This document shows, piece by piece, positions 7,724-16,909 of a stretch of 64,000 nucleotides of DNA (positions are counted from its first letter, which is position 1; every line of letters starts with the position of its first letter). The stretch covers positions 2,356,501 to 2,420,500 of the forward strand of contig NZ_CP156084.1 in assembly GCF_040687965.1 (NCBI RefSeq). The letters run 5' to 3'. Below the pieces are notes generated by a model, which saw nothing but the letters and a program-made list of their open reading frames with translations, searched no databases and had not been told where the DNA came from. Source of the stretch: Methylocystis echinoides. GTDB taxonomy: Bacteria > Pseudomonadota > Alphaproteobacteria > Rhizobiales > Beijerinckiaceae. A program made the translations under genes and the position numbers.

Positions 7724-7990
7724 ATGCGCATCTTTATCCGCCTCTCGGCTCTGCTGGCGTTGTGTGTCGCCGCGCCGGCCATGGCTCAGGGCACCGCCGC
7801 CCAGCGCGCCGCCTGCGAGGACGACGCCTATCGTTTCTGTCAGGCTCAGGTGCCGGACGCGATCGCCATTGAAAAATGCCTGAGGGCCAGCGTGGCCTCC
7901 ATTTCGCCGGCGTGCCGCGCCGAGCTCGGCATGGCGACCGCCGCCTCGGCCGAAACCCCTCCGACCGGCGGCAAGAAGCGTAAGCACTAA
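7724..7990 (+). CDS. small exported Cys-containing protein
   Basis: 88 residues. Residues 1-22 are a signal peptide ending A-M-A-Q. The mature part has four cysteines in the pattern C-E-D-D-A-Y-R-F-C, then K-C-L-R and P-A-C-R-A-E-L, like short Hyphomicrobiales periplasmic proteins with a cysteine-rich repeat. Disulfides are likely. The tail is Lys-rich (GGKKRKH). The start is preceded by GAAGGGACG. The stop overlaps by four bases the end of the convergent mmsB gene. Function unknown. Confidence 0.65.
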   Translation: MRIFIRLSALLALCVAAPAMAQGTAAQRAACEDDAYRFCQAQVPDAIAIEKCLRASVASISPACRAELGMATAASAETPPTGGKKRKH

Positions 7991-8913
7991 GCCGGAACAG
8001 AGCGGCGCGGGCGTGGGCCCGCGCCTCTTTCTCCATGCGCGCCGGCGATCATTTCGTACACGCCTGAAAAGTCGTTTGCGCCGCCGCCCTGTGCTTCGTA
8101 AAGCGCGTAAAGCTGCGCGGCGGCCGCGCAGAGCGGCGTGACGGCCCCGGCTTTTCCGGCGGCGGCTTCGGCGAGACGCAAATCCTTCAGCATGAGCCTG
8201 GTGGCGAAGCCGGGCCGGTAATCTCTGTTGGCGGGCGCGCTCGGCACGGGCCCCGGGACGGGGCAGTAGCTCGTCAACGACCAGGATTGTCCGGAAGACA
8301 CGGCGGCGACTTCGAACAGCGCTTCGGGCTGTAAACCAATCCGCGACGCCAGCCCAAAGGCTTCCGCAGTGGCGATCATCGTCACGCCCAGCATCAGATT
8401 ATTGCAAAGCTTCGCCGCCTGGCCCAGGCCAGGTCCGCCGCAGTGGAAAATCCGCGCGCCCATCGTTTCGAGCAAGGGTTTGGCCCGCGCGTAGGCGTCA
8501 GCCTCCGCGCCGCACATGAAGGTGAGGCTGCGCCCGCGCGCGCCCACGACGCCGCCGGAAACTGGCGCGTCGATCGCCATCGCCTGCGATGCTCGGGCAA
8601 TCAGATGGGCGCTGCGGGCGCTTTCCAGATCGATCGTCGAGCAATCCACGAAGAGCGCCCCCTTGGCTGCGACCGGCAGCAGCGTGCGCCAGACGTCGAG
8701 CACCTGCTCACCGGTTTGCAGCATGGTGACGACGACCTCAGCCTGCGTCGCCGCCTCTTCCGCCGCGGCGGCGACGGGCACGCCCAGCGCCGCCGCGGCG
8801 GCGCCCGCTCCATCAAGCCGGTCGAAGCCCATCACCGCTTCGCCGGCGGCGGCGAGACTGGCGGCCATGGGAGCGCCCATCGCGCCCAATCCGATGAAGG
8901 CGATGCGGGCCAT
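7987..8913 (-). CDS. mmsB: 3-hydroxyisobutyrate dehydrogenase
   Basis: NAD-dependent oxidation of 3-hydroxyisobutyrate to methylmalonate semialdehyde in valine breakdown. 308 residues. The Rossmann motif G-L-G-A-M-G-A-P-M is at residues 7-15; D-A-P-V-S-G-G (about 114-120) is the family substrate-binding signature, and K-L-C-N-N-L (about 165-170) holds the catalytic lysine. The start at 8913 follows GAAAGGAAG; the longer frame to 8985 is unlikely. It lies 17 bases after mmsA on the same strand, so the two form an operon, and they act in consecutive steps. The last residues (A-G-P-R-P-R-R-S-V-P-A) are an unconserved extension encoded by the terminator of the convergent gene. Confidence 0.9.
   Translation of the reverse strand: MARIAFIGLGAMGAPMAASLAAAGEAVMGFDRLDGAGAAAAALGVPVAAAAEEAATQAEVVVTMLQTGEQVLDVWRTLLPVAAKGALFVDCSTIDLESARSAHLIARASQAMAIDAPVSGGVVGARGRSLTFMCGAEADAYARAKPLLETMGARIFHCGGPGLGQAAKLCNNLMLGVTMIATAEAFGLASRIGLQPEALFEVAAVSSGQSWSLTSYCPVPGPVPSAPANRDYRPGFATRLMLKDLRLAEAAAGKAGAVTPLCAAAAQLYALYEAQGGGANDFSGVYEMIAGAHGERGAGPRPRRSVPA
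8004..8030 (+). terminator. terminator inside the 3' end of mmsB
   Basis: Nine-base perfect stem (8004-8012 and 8017-8025) with a four-base loop, followed by TCTTTCTCC on the plus strand. It terminates the small exported protein gene while coding for the Arg/Pro-rich tail of the convergent mmsB product. Confidence 0.6.
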
Positions 8914-8930
8914 TGCGGCTTCCTTTCGCG

Positions 8931-10424
8931 TCAGGACATCGTCGGGATGACGAAACTCGCCCCTTCCTTTACGCCGCTCGGCCATCGGGAGGTGACGGTC
9001 TTGGTCTTCGTGTAGAAGCGGAAGGCGTCGTCGCCGTGCTGGTTGAGATCGCCAAAGGCCGAGCGCTTCCAGCCGCCGAATGTGTAATAGGCGAGCGGCG
9101 TTGGGATGGGCACGTTGACGCCGACCATGCCGACCTGAACGCGTGACGCAAAGTCGCGCGCCGCGTCGCCGTCGCGGGTGAAGATCGCGACGCCATTGCC
9201 ATATTCATGGGAATCGACCAGGCCGAGCGCCTCTTCATAAGCGTTCGTCCGCACGACGCTCAGGACAGGGCCGAAAATTTCCTCCCGGTAGATGCGCATC
9301 CGGGGCGTCACTTCGTCGAACAGGCAGCCGCCCATGAAGAAGCCTTCCTCATAGCCCTGCATCTTGAAACCGCGGCCGTCGACGAGAAGCTTCGCGCCTT
9401 CCTCGACGCCGAGAGCGACGTAATCGTTGACGCGCGCGAGATGCGCCTTGGAGATCAACGGCCCGAAATCCGCCGAAGGATCGGTAGAGAGGCCGATTTT
9501 CAGGCTTTCGACCCGCGGGACGAGCTGCTCCATGAGTTTTTGCGCGGTCGCCTCGCCGACCGGAACCGCGACGGATATCGCCATGCAGCGTTCGCCCGCC
9601 GAGCCGTATCCCGCGCCGACCAGCGCATCGACCGCCTGGCCCATGTCGGCGTCGGGCATGATGACCATGTGGTTCTTTGCAGCCCCAAAACATTGCGCGC
9701 GCTTTCCGTGGGCGCAGGCGCGGGCGTAAACATATTCGGCGATCTGGCTCGACCCGACGAAGGCGATCGACTTCACGTCGCCGTCGTCGAGCAGCGCGTC
9801 GACCGCTTCCTTGTCGCCATTGACGACATTGAAGACGCCGGGCGGCAGTCCAGCCTCGATCATCAGCTCGGCGAGACGCAGCGGCGTCGAAGGATCGCGT
9901 TCCGACGGCTTGAGCACGAAGGCGTTGCCACAGGCGATGGCCGGGGCCGACATCCAGAGCGGAATCATCGCGGGGAAATTGAACGGGGTGATTCCGGCGG
10001 CGACGCCGAGCGGCTGCCGCATGGAATAGGTGTCTATTCCCGGTCCCGCCGAGTCGGTGAATCCGCCGCGCAGCAGATAAGGCGCGCCGACGCAAAACTC
10101 GACGACTTCGAGACCGCGCTGAAGATCGCCGCGCGCGTCGGCGACAGTCTTGCCATGCTCGCGCGCGAGAATCGTCGCGAGCTCGTCCATCTCGCGCGAC
10201 GCCAGTTCGAGAAACTTCAAGAACACACGCGCGCGCCGCTGCGGATTGGTCGCGGCCCAGGCGGGCTGCGCGTCGCGAGCATTCTCGACCGCGGCGCGAA
10301 CTTCCGCGGGAGTGGCCATTGGCGCGCGCCCGGCCACCGCGCCGGTCATGGGCTCATAAACGTCGACGTGGCGCCCGGCGCCCTGCACGCGCCGGCCGCC
10401 GATGAAATGGGCGAGCTCAGACAT
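8931..10424 (-). CDS. mmsA: methylmalonate-semialdehyde dehydrogenase (CoA-acylating)
   Basis: Converts methylmalonate semialdehyde plus CoA and NAD+ to propionyl-CoA in valine catabolism. 497 residues, full length for this aldehyde dehydrogenase subfamily. Visible are I-T-P-F-N-F-P-A-M-I-P (about 140-150), the coenzyme-binding F-V-G-S-S (about 227), G-S-A-G-E-R-C-M-A with the catalytic cysteine near residue 280, and E-E-I-F-G-P-V (about 378). It is the first gene of the mmsA-mmsB operon, divergent from phhA across a 186-base gap. The large plus-strand frame over the same bases is a shadow. Confidence 0.95.
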   Translation of the reverse strand: MSELAHFIGGRRVQGAGRHVDVYEPMTGAVAGRAPMATPAEVRAAVENARDAQPAWAATNPQRRARVFLKFLELASREMDELATILAREHGKTVADARGDLQRGLEVVEFCVGAPYLLRGGFTDSAGPGIDTYSMRQPLGVAAGITPFNFPAMIPLWMSAPAIACGNAFVLKPSERDPSTPLRLAELMIEAGLPPGVFNVVNGDKEAVDALLDDGDVKSIAFVGSSQIAEYVYARACAHGKRAQCFGAAKNHMVIMPDADMGQAVDALVGAGYGSAGERCMAISVAVPVGEATAQKLMEQLVPRVESLKIGLSTDPSADFGPLISKAHLARVNDYVALGVEEGAKLLVDGRGFKMQGYEEGFFMGGCLFDEVTPRMRIYREEIFGPVLSVVRTNAYEEALGLVDSHEYGNGVAIFTRDGDAARDFASRVQVGMVGVNVPIPTPLAYYTFGGWKRSAFGDLNQHGDDAFRFYTKTKTVTSRWPSGVKEGASFVIPTMS

Positions 10425-10506
10425 GATTTCCCATCTAGGGCGCGGCGCCGCGCGGCACAGGCTGGCGCGGCCTCCCGGCGCGCCTTCAAGCGGTGACGGC
10501 GTGACT

Positions 10507-10512
10507 TATAAT
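10507..10512 (+). promoter_or_regulatory. possible -10 element before phhA
   Basis: TATAAT, perfect match to the sigma-70-type -10 hexamer, in an otherwise GC-rich gap, 99 bases before the phhA start. The hexamer 17 bases upstream (CTTCAA) is a poor -35. Plausible phhA promoter, unproven. Confidence 0.35.
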
Positions 10513-10610
10513 ATCAGACGAGCATCGCCCTCATCCGGCCCCCGCTGGCGCAACGCGCGATCTCAGGGGAGACCGCAAACGGTGGATGGGGGTTGCAAGC
10601 GAGGTCCGTT

Positions 10611-11483
10611 ATGACCGAAGCTTTGGAGAAGAACCGCTACGCCCATGCGCGCCGCAATGCGGATTGGACGATTGACCAGGATTGGCCTTCTTATACGCCC
10701 GAAGAGCACGACCGATGGAACAGGCTTTATGCTCGGCAAGCGAAGGTTCTGCCGGGTCGCGCCTGTGAAGCTTTCCTTGCGGCGAAGCAGAAGCTCGAAT
10801 TGTCGCGCGGCGGCATTCCCGATTTCGCCGAATTGAGCGAACGCCTGTCCGGCCTCACCGGCTGGCGCGTCGTTCCCGTGGCGGGCCTCATCCCTGACGA
10901 CGCCTTCTTCGATCATCTGGCCAATCGCCGCTTTCCCGCCGGAGCCTTCATCCGGCCCGAGCATGAGCTCGATTATCTCTCCGAGCCGGATGTTTTCCAC
11001 GATGTTTTCGGGCATGTGCCGCTTCTTGCAGACCCCGTCTACGCGCAATTTCTCGAAGCGTACGGCAAGGGCGGTCAGCGGGCGCTGCATAGGAACCAGC
11101 TTCACAATCTCGCGCGGCTCTATTGGTATACGGTGGAGTTCGGGCTTATCGCGACGCCCGAGGGTCTTCGCATTTTCGGGGCGGGGATTCTGTCCTCGCC
11201 CGGCGAGAGCGTTTTTGCGCTCGAGGATTCCTCGCCAAACCGCGTCGCTTTCGATCTCGAGCGTATCATGCAAACCAAATACATCATCAGCGATTATCAG
11301 CAGACGTATTTCGTCATCGAAAATTTTGAGCAACTGCTTCAGGAGTGTTATCAGGACTTCGGCGCGCTCTACGACGATCTGCTGACGCAACCCGATATCG
11401 AGCCGCACCAGCTTCGTCCTGGCGATCGGATCCTTACCAGGGGAGACCTGCATTATTTCCGCGCCAAGGGCCTTGCGGCCTGA
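10611..11483 (+). CDS. phhA: phenylalanine 4-monooxygenase
   Basis: Tetrahydropterin- and iron-dependent hydroxylation of phenylalanine to tyrosine. 290 residues, the usual size of the single-domain bacterial enzyme. The N-terminal region has D-W-P-S-Y-T-P-E-E-H; the iron site is F-H-D-V-F-G-H-V-P (about 129-137, two His ligands) with the Glu ligand in Y-W-Y-T-V-E-F-G-L (about 171-179). The start at 10611 follows GAGG; an upstream TTG at 10593 is less likely. The downstream tyrosine genes lie convergently (stop 3 bases apart), so phhA feeds the pathway encoded next to it. No pterin-4a-carbinolamine dehydratase gene is seen here. Confidence 0.93.
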   Translation: MTEALEKNRYAHARRNADWTIDQDWPSYTPEEHDRWNRLYARQAKVLPGRACEAFLAAKQKLELSRGGIPDFAELSERLSGLTGWRVVPVAGLIPDDAFFDHLANRRFPAGAFIRPEHELDYLSEPDVFHDVFGHVPLLADPVYAQFLEAYGKGGQRALHRNQLHNLARLYWYTVEFGLIATPEGLRIFGAGILSSPGESVFALEDSSPNRVAFDLERIMQTKYIISDYQQTYFVIENFEQLLQECYQDFGALYDDLLTQPDIEPHQLRPGDRILTRGDLHYFRAKGLAA

Positions 11484-11486
11484 CCC

Positions 11487-12494
11487 TCAACAGGGCCTCA
11501 CGGTCTGTTCGATTGCGCCGAAGATCGAATGCCGATTGACGTCGAGCATTTCGATGCGCACGACGTCGCCAGCTTCGAGAAAGCGAGTACGGGGTTCGCC
11601 GCTGACAAGCGTCTCGACCGTTCGCTGTTCGACGATGCAGGAATAGCCGACGCCGCCTTGCGCAACGGGCAGACCGGGCCCGCCGTCGGCCGAGCGATTG
11701 GAGACCGTGCCCGAGCCGATGATCGTTCCGGCCGCGAGCCGCCGCGTGCGCGCAGCATGAGCGACGAGTTGGCCAAAGTCGAACGTCATGTCTATGCCGG
11801 CGTCGGGACGGCCGAGCGGGGCGCCGTTGATCGACGAGAGCAGCGGCAGCGACAGTTTCGCCCCGTCCCAGGCGGAGCCCAGCTCATCGGGCGTCGCCGC
11901 GACCGGCGAGAAAGCCGAGGCGGGCTTGGACTGAAAGAATCCAAAGCCTTTTGCAAGCTCGTCAGGAACGAGCCCGCGCAGCGTCACGTCGTTTGCCAGC
12001 ATCACAAGCTTGATGTGATGGCGCGCGACCTGCGGCGTGACATTCATCGGCACGTCGTCCGTGATCACGGCGACCTCTGCTTCGAGATCCAGCCCATGGG
12101 CCGGGTCGTGCAGGGGGATCGGATCGCGTGGCCCCAGGAAATTGTCGGAGCCGCCCTGATACATCAGTGGATCGCTCCAAAACGACGCCGGCGCCTCGGC
12201 GCCGCGCGCGCGCCGCACGAGCGCGACGTGATTGACATAGGCCGAGCCGTCCGCCCACTGAAAGGCGCGGGGCAAGGGAGAGCCGCAATCCCTTTCGCGA
12301 AACCGGAACGTCGTCGTCGTCTCGGCTTCCACCCGTTCGGCGAGCAGTTCGAGTTGCGGCGCGGCCTTCGCCCAGTCGTCCAGCGCCGCCTGCAACGTCG
12401 GCGCAATATCGTCTGCGTAAGCCGCGCGCGTGAGATCCCGCGAAACGACCGCGAGCCGCCCGTCGCGGCCGCCCTTCAGCGATGCAAGTTTCAT
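11487..12494 (-). CDS. fahA: fumarylacetoacetate hydrolase
   Basis: Last step of tyrosine catabolism: fumarylacetoacetate to fumarate plus acetoacetate. 335 residues, the shorter proteobacterial type. Metal-binding pattern: D-L-E-A-E-V-A-V-I (about 155-163), then [11 protein letters not shown] (about 182-192) and F-F-Q-S-K-P (about 207); [11 protein letters not shown] (about 265-275) is the family signature. The start overlaps the hmgA stop (ATGA at 12491-12494), showing translational coupling. Part of the minus-strand operon hpd-hmgA-fahA. Confidence 0.9.
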   Translation of the reverse strand: MKLASLKGGRDGRLAVVSRDLTRAAYADDIAPTLQAALDDWAKAAPQLELLAERVEAETTTTFRFRERDCGSPLPRAFQWADGSAYVNHVALVRRARGAEAPASFWSDPLMYQGGSDNFLGPRDPIPLHDPAHGLDLEAEVAVITDDVPMNVTPQVARHHIKLVMLANDVTLRGLVPDELAKGFGFFQSKPASAFSPVAATPDELGSAWDGAKLSLPLLSSINGAPLGRPDAGIDMTFDFGQLVAHAARTRRLAAGTIIGSGTVSNRSADGGPGLPVAQGGVGYSCIVEQRTVETLVSGEPRTRFLEAGDVVRIEMLDVNRHSIFGAIEQTVRPC

Positions 12495-13798
12495 GATGCG
12501 CCTCCGGGCGTCCCATCGAAGCGTTTCGGCAACGCCGACCAGCACTCGGCATAATCTTCATCGAGCGCATCGAGCGTAAGCGCATAATCCGTGGGGTGCT
12601 GCGGCAGGCGCGTCTCGAACATGAAAGCGAGGGTGTTCTCCATTTTGGCGGGAGTCGAGGGGGCCTGCGTCGCGGCTGCGACCGCGTCCGCGTCCGGGCC
12701 GTGCGGCAGCATGGCGTTATGGAGCGACACGCCGCCGGGCGCGAAGCCTTCGGGCTTGGCGTCATAGGCGCCGAAGATCAGCCCCATGAACTCGCTCATC
12801 ACATTCAGATGAAACCACGGCGGCCGAAACGTGTCCTCGGCGACCTGCCAGCGCTCAGGGAAGATAACGAAGTCGATGTCGCCAACGCCCGGCTGTGTCG
12901 AAGGCGAGGTGAGCACGCAGAAGATCGATGGGTCCGGATGATCGAAGAGCAAGGCGCCCACCGGCGAGAAGCGGCGGAGATCATATTTGTAGGGCGCGTA
13001 ATTGCCGTGCCAGGCGACAACGTCCAGCGGTGAATGATCGAGATCGCAGTCGTAGAAGCGTCCGCCCCATTTCACCGTGAGGCGGCAGGGGTGGGCGTCA
13101 TCCTCGAAGGCGGCCGTCGGCGTAAGGAAATCCCTCGGATTGGCCAGGCCGTTCGCGCCGATGACGCCGCGGTTCGGCAAAGTAAAGGGCGCGCCGTAGT
13201 TTTCACAATAATATCCACGTGCGGGGCTGTCGCGAAGTCGCGTCCTGAACTTCACCCCGCGCGGGATGACGCCGATTTCTCCCGGCGCGAGATCGATTGC
13301 GCCGAACTCGGTTTCGAAGAGGACCGCGCCCTGCTGGGGAAGGATGAGAAGTTCGCCGTCAGCGTCGTAGAAATACTGGTCGCCTTTCGATTCTGTAACG
13401 ACAAAGACCCCTGCCGACATGCCGACGCGGGCGTCCGCGTCGCCGCAAGTCGTCATGGTCCTCACGCCATCGACAAAACAGAGCCTTTCCTCGGTCAGCG
13501 GAATCGCTCCCCATCTCAACGGCGCGAGAGGCCGTTCCGTCTCCGCCCGCGCGGGCGCGGTTTTCCACAAGGGCGCGTCCGCGAGAGAGAAGCGCCGCGC
13601 GTGCAGCACGGACGGGCGGATACGGTAAAGCCAGGACCTTTTGTTGGCGCCGGGGGGCGCGGTGAAAGCCGATCCCGAAAGCTGTTCGGCATAGAGGCCA
13701 TAGGGACAGCGTTGCGGCGAGTTGCGTCCTTTGGGCAGCGCGCCCGGCAAGGCTTCGGTCTCGAACTCATTGCCGAAGCCGCTCATGTACCCTGTCAT
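12491..13798 (-). CDS. hmgA: homogentisate 1,2-dioxygenase
   Basis: Opens the ring of homogentisate to maleylacetoacetate with ferrous iron. 435 residues, full length. The N terminus [13 protein letters not shown] and [17 protein letters not shown] are diagnostic. The iron ligands lie in the C-terminal cupin ([13 protein letters not shown] near 325-337, and [10 protein letters not shown] near 360-369). It lies one base from the stop of hpd upstream and overlaps fahA downstream, so the three are one operon. Confidence 0.96.
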   Translation of the reverse strand: MTGYMSGFGNEFETEALPGALPKGRNSPQRCPYGLYAEQLSGSAFTAPPGANKRSWLYRIRPSVLHARRFSLADAPLWKTAPARAETERPLAPLRWGAIPLTEERLCFVDGVRTMTTCGDADARVGMSAGVFVVTESKGDQYFYDADGELLILPQQGAVLFETEFGAIDLAPGEIGVIPRGVKFRTRLRDSPARGYYCENYGAPFTLPNRGVIGANGLANPRDFLTPTAAFEDDAHPCRLTVKWGGRFYDCDLDHSPLDVVAWHGNYAPYKYDLRRFSPVGALLFDHPDPSIFCVLTSPSTQPGVGDIDFVIFPERWQVAEDTFRPPWFHLNVMSEFMGLIFGAYDAKPEGFAPGGVSLHNAMLPHGPDADAVAAATQAPSTPAKMENTLAFMFETRLPQHPTDYALTLDALDEDYAECWSALPKRFDGTPGGAS

Positions 13799-13799
13799 G

Positions 13800-14903
13800 T
13801 CAACCTGCCGGCTTCAGAACGCCGCGCCTCAGCTGATCCTCTTCGATCGACTCGAAGAGAGCGCGGAAATTGCCCTCTCCGAAGCCTTCGTCGCCCTTGC
13901 GTTGGATGAATTCGAAGAAGATCGGACCGACCACGGTCTTTGAAAATATCTGTAGCAACAGCCGCGGCTTGCCGCCGTCGCTCGCGCCGTCGATAAGAAC
14001 GCCGAGGTCTTTCAGCCTGTCGACAGGCTCACCATTGCCAGGGAGGCGTTTCTCGATGGCGTCATAATAACTGTCGGGCGGCGCGGGCATGAAGTCGAGG
14101 CCGCGTTCGCGCAGCCTTCGGACAGTCGCGTAAATATCGCCGCAGGCGCAGGCGATGTGCTGGACGCCCTCGCCGTTATAGGCCTCGAGAAATTCCTCTA
14201 TCTGGCTCGTCTCGTCGGCGCTTTCATTGATCGGAATACGAATTTTCCCGCACGGGCTCGTCATTGCCCGGGAATAGAGACCGGTGAATCGGCCTTCGAT
14301 GTCGAAATAGCGGATTTGGCGGAAGTTGAAGAGGCGCGCATACCAGTCCGCGAGCGCGTCCATGCGGCCGCGCCGAACATTATGGGTCAAATGGTCGATC
14401 GTGGTGAGCCCCACGCCCTCCGGCCGCGGATCTGGCGCGCCTGTCCAACGGAAGTCGATATCCCAGATGGAGCCCTTCTCGCCATAGCGATCGACGAGAT
14501 AGATCAGCGCGCCGCCCACGCCCTCGATCGCGGGGATATGCAATTCCATGGGGCCCGCGCGCGACGGAACGAGCCTCGCACCGAACTCTTCCGCACGGCG
14601 GAAAGCCACGCCCGAGTCTTTCACGCGGAAACCCAGGGCGCAAACCGAGGGCCCGTGCTCACGCGCGAATTGCGCCGCGAAACTGTCGGGCTCGGCGTTG
14701 AGGACATAGTTGATGTCGCCCTGCCGATAGAGCGTCACATCCTTCGAGCGGTGACGCGCAACAGCGGCGAAGCCCATGGTCCCAAAGAGGTCGGCGAGCC
14801 GCGCCGGCTCGGGATGCGCGAACTCGACAAACTCAAAGCCGTCCGTTCCCATCGGGTTGTCGAGCGACCCATGGGCGGCAGGGTCGGAAACAAGCGCCGT
14901 CAT
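13800..14903 (-). CDS. hpd: 4-hydroxyphenylpyruvate dioxygenase
   Basis: Converts 4-hydroxyphenylpyruvate to homogentisate (non-haem Fe(II), oxygen). 367 residues. Two VOC-type halves can be seen: [10 protein letters not shown] near the N terminus, D-H-L-T-H-N-V with the first iron-ligand His near residue 170, G-E-G-V-Q-H-I-A with the second near 245, and [21 protein letters not shown] with the Glu ligand near 325-345. First gene of the hpd-hmgA-fahA operon; maiA lies divergently about 100 bases away and supplies the missing isomerase, so the tyrosine route is complete apart from the aminotransferase. Confidence 0.95.
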   Translation of the reverse strand: MTALVSDPAAHGSLDNPMGTDGFEFVEFAHPEPARLADLFGTMGFAAVARHRSKDVTLYRQGDINYVLNAEPDSFAAQFAREHGPSVCALGFRVKDSGVAFRRAEEFGARLVPSRAGPMELHIPAIEGVGGALIYLVDRYGEKGSIWDIDFRWTGAPDPRPEGVGLTTIDHLTHNVRRGRMDALADWYARLFNFRQIRYFDIEGRFTGLYSRAMTSPCGKIRIPINESADETSQIEEFLEAYNGEGVQHIACACGDIYATVRRLRERGLDFMPAPPDSYYDAIEKRLPGNGEPVDRLKDLGVLIDGASDGGKPRLLLQIFSKTVVGPIFFEFIQRKGDEGFGEGNFRALFESIEEDQLRRGVLKPAG

Positions 14904-15006
14904 CGCCGATCTACCTTGTCGTTAGGCGGAAGATATTGCGGCCGAGCCCTGCGGGTAGCCCTATCTCAATCTTCAGCGCGCAAAACTTTTGCATCAGGAG
15001 GACTTC

Positions 15007-15660
15007 ATGCTGCTTTACGATTATTTTCGTTCGTCGGCGGCCTACCGCGTTCGAATTGCGCTGGCGCTCAAGGGCGTCCCCGTCGAACGTCGCTTCGTGC
15101 ATCTCCTGCGCGACGGCGGCGAACAGAAGCAGCCGGCGTATCTCGCGAAGAACCCGCAGGGCCTCGTGCCCGCGCTCGAGCTCGACGATGGGACGGTCCT
15201 GACCCAGTCGCTCGCCATTATCGATTATCTGGAAGCGCTCCAGCCCGAGCCGCGGCTCATTCCGGCAGACCCGATCCGCGCCGCCCGCGCGCGGGCGGCT
15301 GCGCTCGCCATCGCTTGCGACGCGCATCCGCTCGGCAATCTCCGCGTTGTCTCTTATCTCCAGCAGCAGCTCGGTCAGAGCGAGCGCGCCGTTCTCGATT
15401 GGCGCCGCCATTGGGCAAGTTTGGGGCTCGAGGCCGTCGAAGCCCTGATACGACCCGCGCCCTTCTGCTTCTGTGTGACGCCGACGATCGCCGACGTCTG
15501 TCTTGCCCCGCACGTTTTCTACGCAGAGCGTTTCGGCGTCAGTCTTGATCCCTACCCGAACATCCGCGCGGTCGCCGCCGTTTGCGCCGAGCACCCGGCC
15601 TTTCAGGCGGCGCATCCTGCCGCGCAGCCGGACGCCGCCGAGGCGGCGGCGGGACCTTGA
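15007..15660 (+). CDS. maiA: maleylacetoacetate isomerase
   Basis: Glutathione-dependent cis-trans isomerisation of maleylacetoacetate to fumarylacetoacetate. 217 residues, zeta-class glutathione S-transferase. The N-terminal thioredoxin-like domain has Y-D-Y-F-R-S-S-A-A-Y-R-V-R-I-A-L (about 4-19), with the catalytic S-S motif, then N-P-Q-G-L-V-P-A-L (about 49-57) and Q-S-L-A-I-I-D-Y-L (about 66-74). The start at 15007 is set by AGGAG six to eleven bases upstream; the in-frame ATG at 14989 would cover that site. Divergent from hpd. Confidence 0.92.
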   Translation: MLLYDYFRSSAAYRVRIALALKGVPVERRFVHLLRDGGEQKQPAYLAKNPQGLVPALELDDGTVLTQSLAIIDYLEALQPEPRLIPADPIRAARARAAALAIACDAHPLGNLRVVSYLQQQLGQSERAVLDWRRHWASLGLEAVEALIRPAPFCFCVTPTIADVCLAPHVFYAERFGVSLDPYPNIRAVAAVCAEHPAFQAAHPAAQPDAAEAAAGP

Positions 15661-15723
15661 AACGCTCAAGCGCTGGCAAATATAGCCGCTTGTGCCGCTC
15701 TGCGGCGTTTTGGAGCGCGCGCG

Positions 15724-16893
15724 ATGCGCCACTTTACGCCTGTGATGGACTTCGATCTCGGCGAAACAGCGACTCTTCTGCGTCAGCAGGTCGAGAGTTT
15801 CGCCGCCAGGGAGATCGCGCCGCGCGCCGCGCAGATGGACGCGGCCAGCGCCTTTCCGAGCGATCTCTGGGCCAAGATGGGCGCGCTCGGATTGCTCGGC
15901 GTCACGGTCGCGGAAGAGTATGGCGGCGCAGGGCTCGGTTATCTCGAGCATGTCATTGTGATGGAGGAACTGAGCCGCGCCTCCGCTTCGGTCGGCCTTT
16001 CTTACGGCGCACATTCCAATCTCTGCGTCAATCAGATCCACCGTAACGGCGCGCCTGAACAGAAGCGCCGTTATCTCCCGAAGCTCGTTTCCGGAGAACA
16101 TGTCGGCGCGCTGGCGATGTCCGAGCCGGGGGCTGGGTCGGATGTGACCAGCATGCGACTTACGGCGCAGAAGCGCGGGAACGCCTATGTTCTCAACGGC
16201 GCGAAAATGTGGATCACCAATGGACCGGACGCTGACGTCGTCATCGTCTACGCCAAGACGGACCCACAGGCGGGCGCGCATGGCATTACGGCCTTCCTTG
16301 TCGAGCGCGGCTTTCCGGGCTTTCGAGCGGGCGCAAAGCTCGACAAGCTCGGCATGCGCGGCTCCAATACGAGCGAACTCGTTTTCGAAGACTGTGTCGT
16401 TCCCGCGGAGAACGTCCTCGGACAGCCGGAGCTCGGCGTGGCCGTTCTGATGAGCGGCCTCGATTACGAACGGGCCGTGCTCGCCGGCGGTCCGATCGGG
16501 ATCATGCGCGCCTGCATGGATGTCGTTTTGCCCTATGTCCACGACCGCAAGCAGTTCGGCCGACCTATCGGCGAATTCGAACTGATGCAGGGCAAGCTCG
16601 CGGACATGTATACGGCGCTGAACGCCGCACGGGCTTATGTCTATGCCGTGGCCAGGGCCTGCGATCAGGGACGAAGCACGCGCAAGGACGCCGCCGCGGC
16701 CATCCTATTCGCAGCCGAACGCGCGACATGGATGGCCCTCGAGGCGATCCAGTGCCTCGGCGGCAATGGTTACACCAACGACTATCCGGCAGGGCGGCTG
16801 CTGCGCGACGCCAAGCTCTATGAGATCGGCGCCGGCACGAGCGAAATCAGACGGATGCTGATCGGGCGAGAGCTTTTCATGGAGACCCGTTAG
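15724..16893 (+). CDS. ivd: isovaleryl-CoA dehydrogenase
   Basis: FAD enzyme oxidising isovaleryl-CoA to 3-methylcrotonyl-CoA in leucine catabolism. 389 residues. Signatures: [14 protein letters not shown] (about 95-108), [14 protein letters not shown] (about 134-147), [10 protein letters not shown] (about 162) and the terminal [12 protein letters not shown] (about 370-381). The catalytic Glu lies in [14 protein letters not shown] (Glu of Y-E-R, as in the isovaleryl subfamily), which separates it from general acyl-CoA dehydrogenases. First gene of a seven-gene operon (15724-24480) covering leucine and part of valine breakdown. The 543-codon minus-strand frame is a shadow. Confidence 0.93.
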   Translation: MRHFTPVMDFDLGETATLLRQQVESFAAREIAPRAAQMDAASAFPSDLWAKMGALGLLGVTVAEEYGGAGLGYLEHVIVMEELSRASASVGLSYGAHSNLCVNQIHRNGAPEQKRRYLPKLVSGEHVGALAMSEPGAGSDVTSMRLTAQKRGNAYVLNGAKMWITNGPDADVVIVYAKTDPQAGAHGITAFLVERGFPGFRAGAKLDKLGMRGSNTSELVFEDCVVPAENVLGQPELGVAVLMSGLDYERAVLAGGPIGIMRACMDVVLPYVHDRKQFGRPIGEFELMQGKLADMYTALNAARAYVYAVARACDQGRSTRKDAAAAILFAAERATWMALEAIQCLGGNGYTNDYPAGRLLRDAKLYEIGAGTSEIRRMLIGRELFMETR

Positions 16894-16909
16894 TTTTGTG
16901 TGAGGATGA

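Noticed and set aside
9207-10496. 429-codon plus-strand open frame
   Set aside because: Shadow of mmsA.
14911-16542. 543-codon minus-strand open frame over isovaleryl-CoA dehydrogenase and maiA
   Set aside because: It mirrors the codon phase of recognised enzymes on the plus strand, and its translation is Arg/Glu/Gly-rich with no motif.
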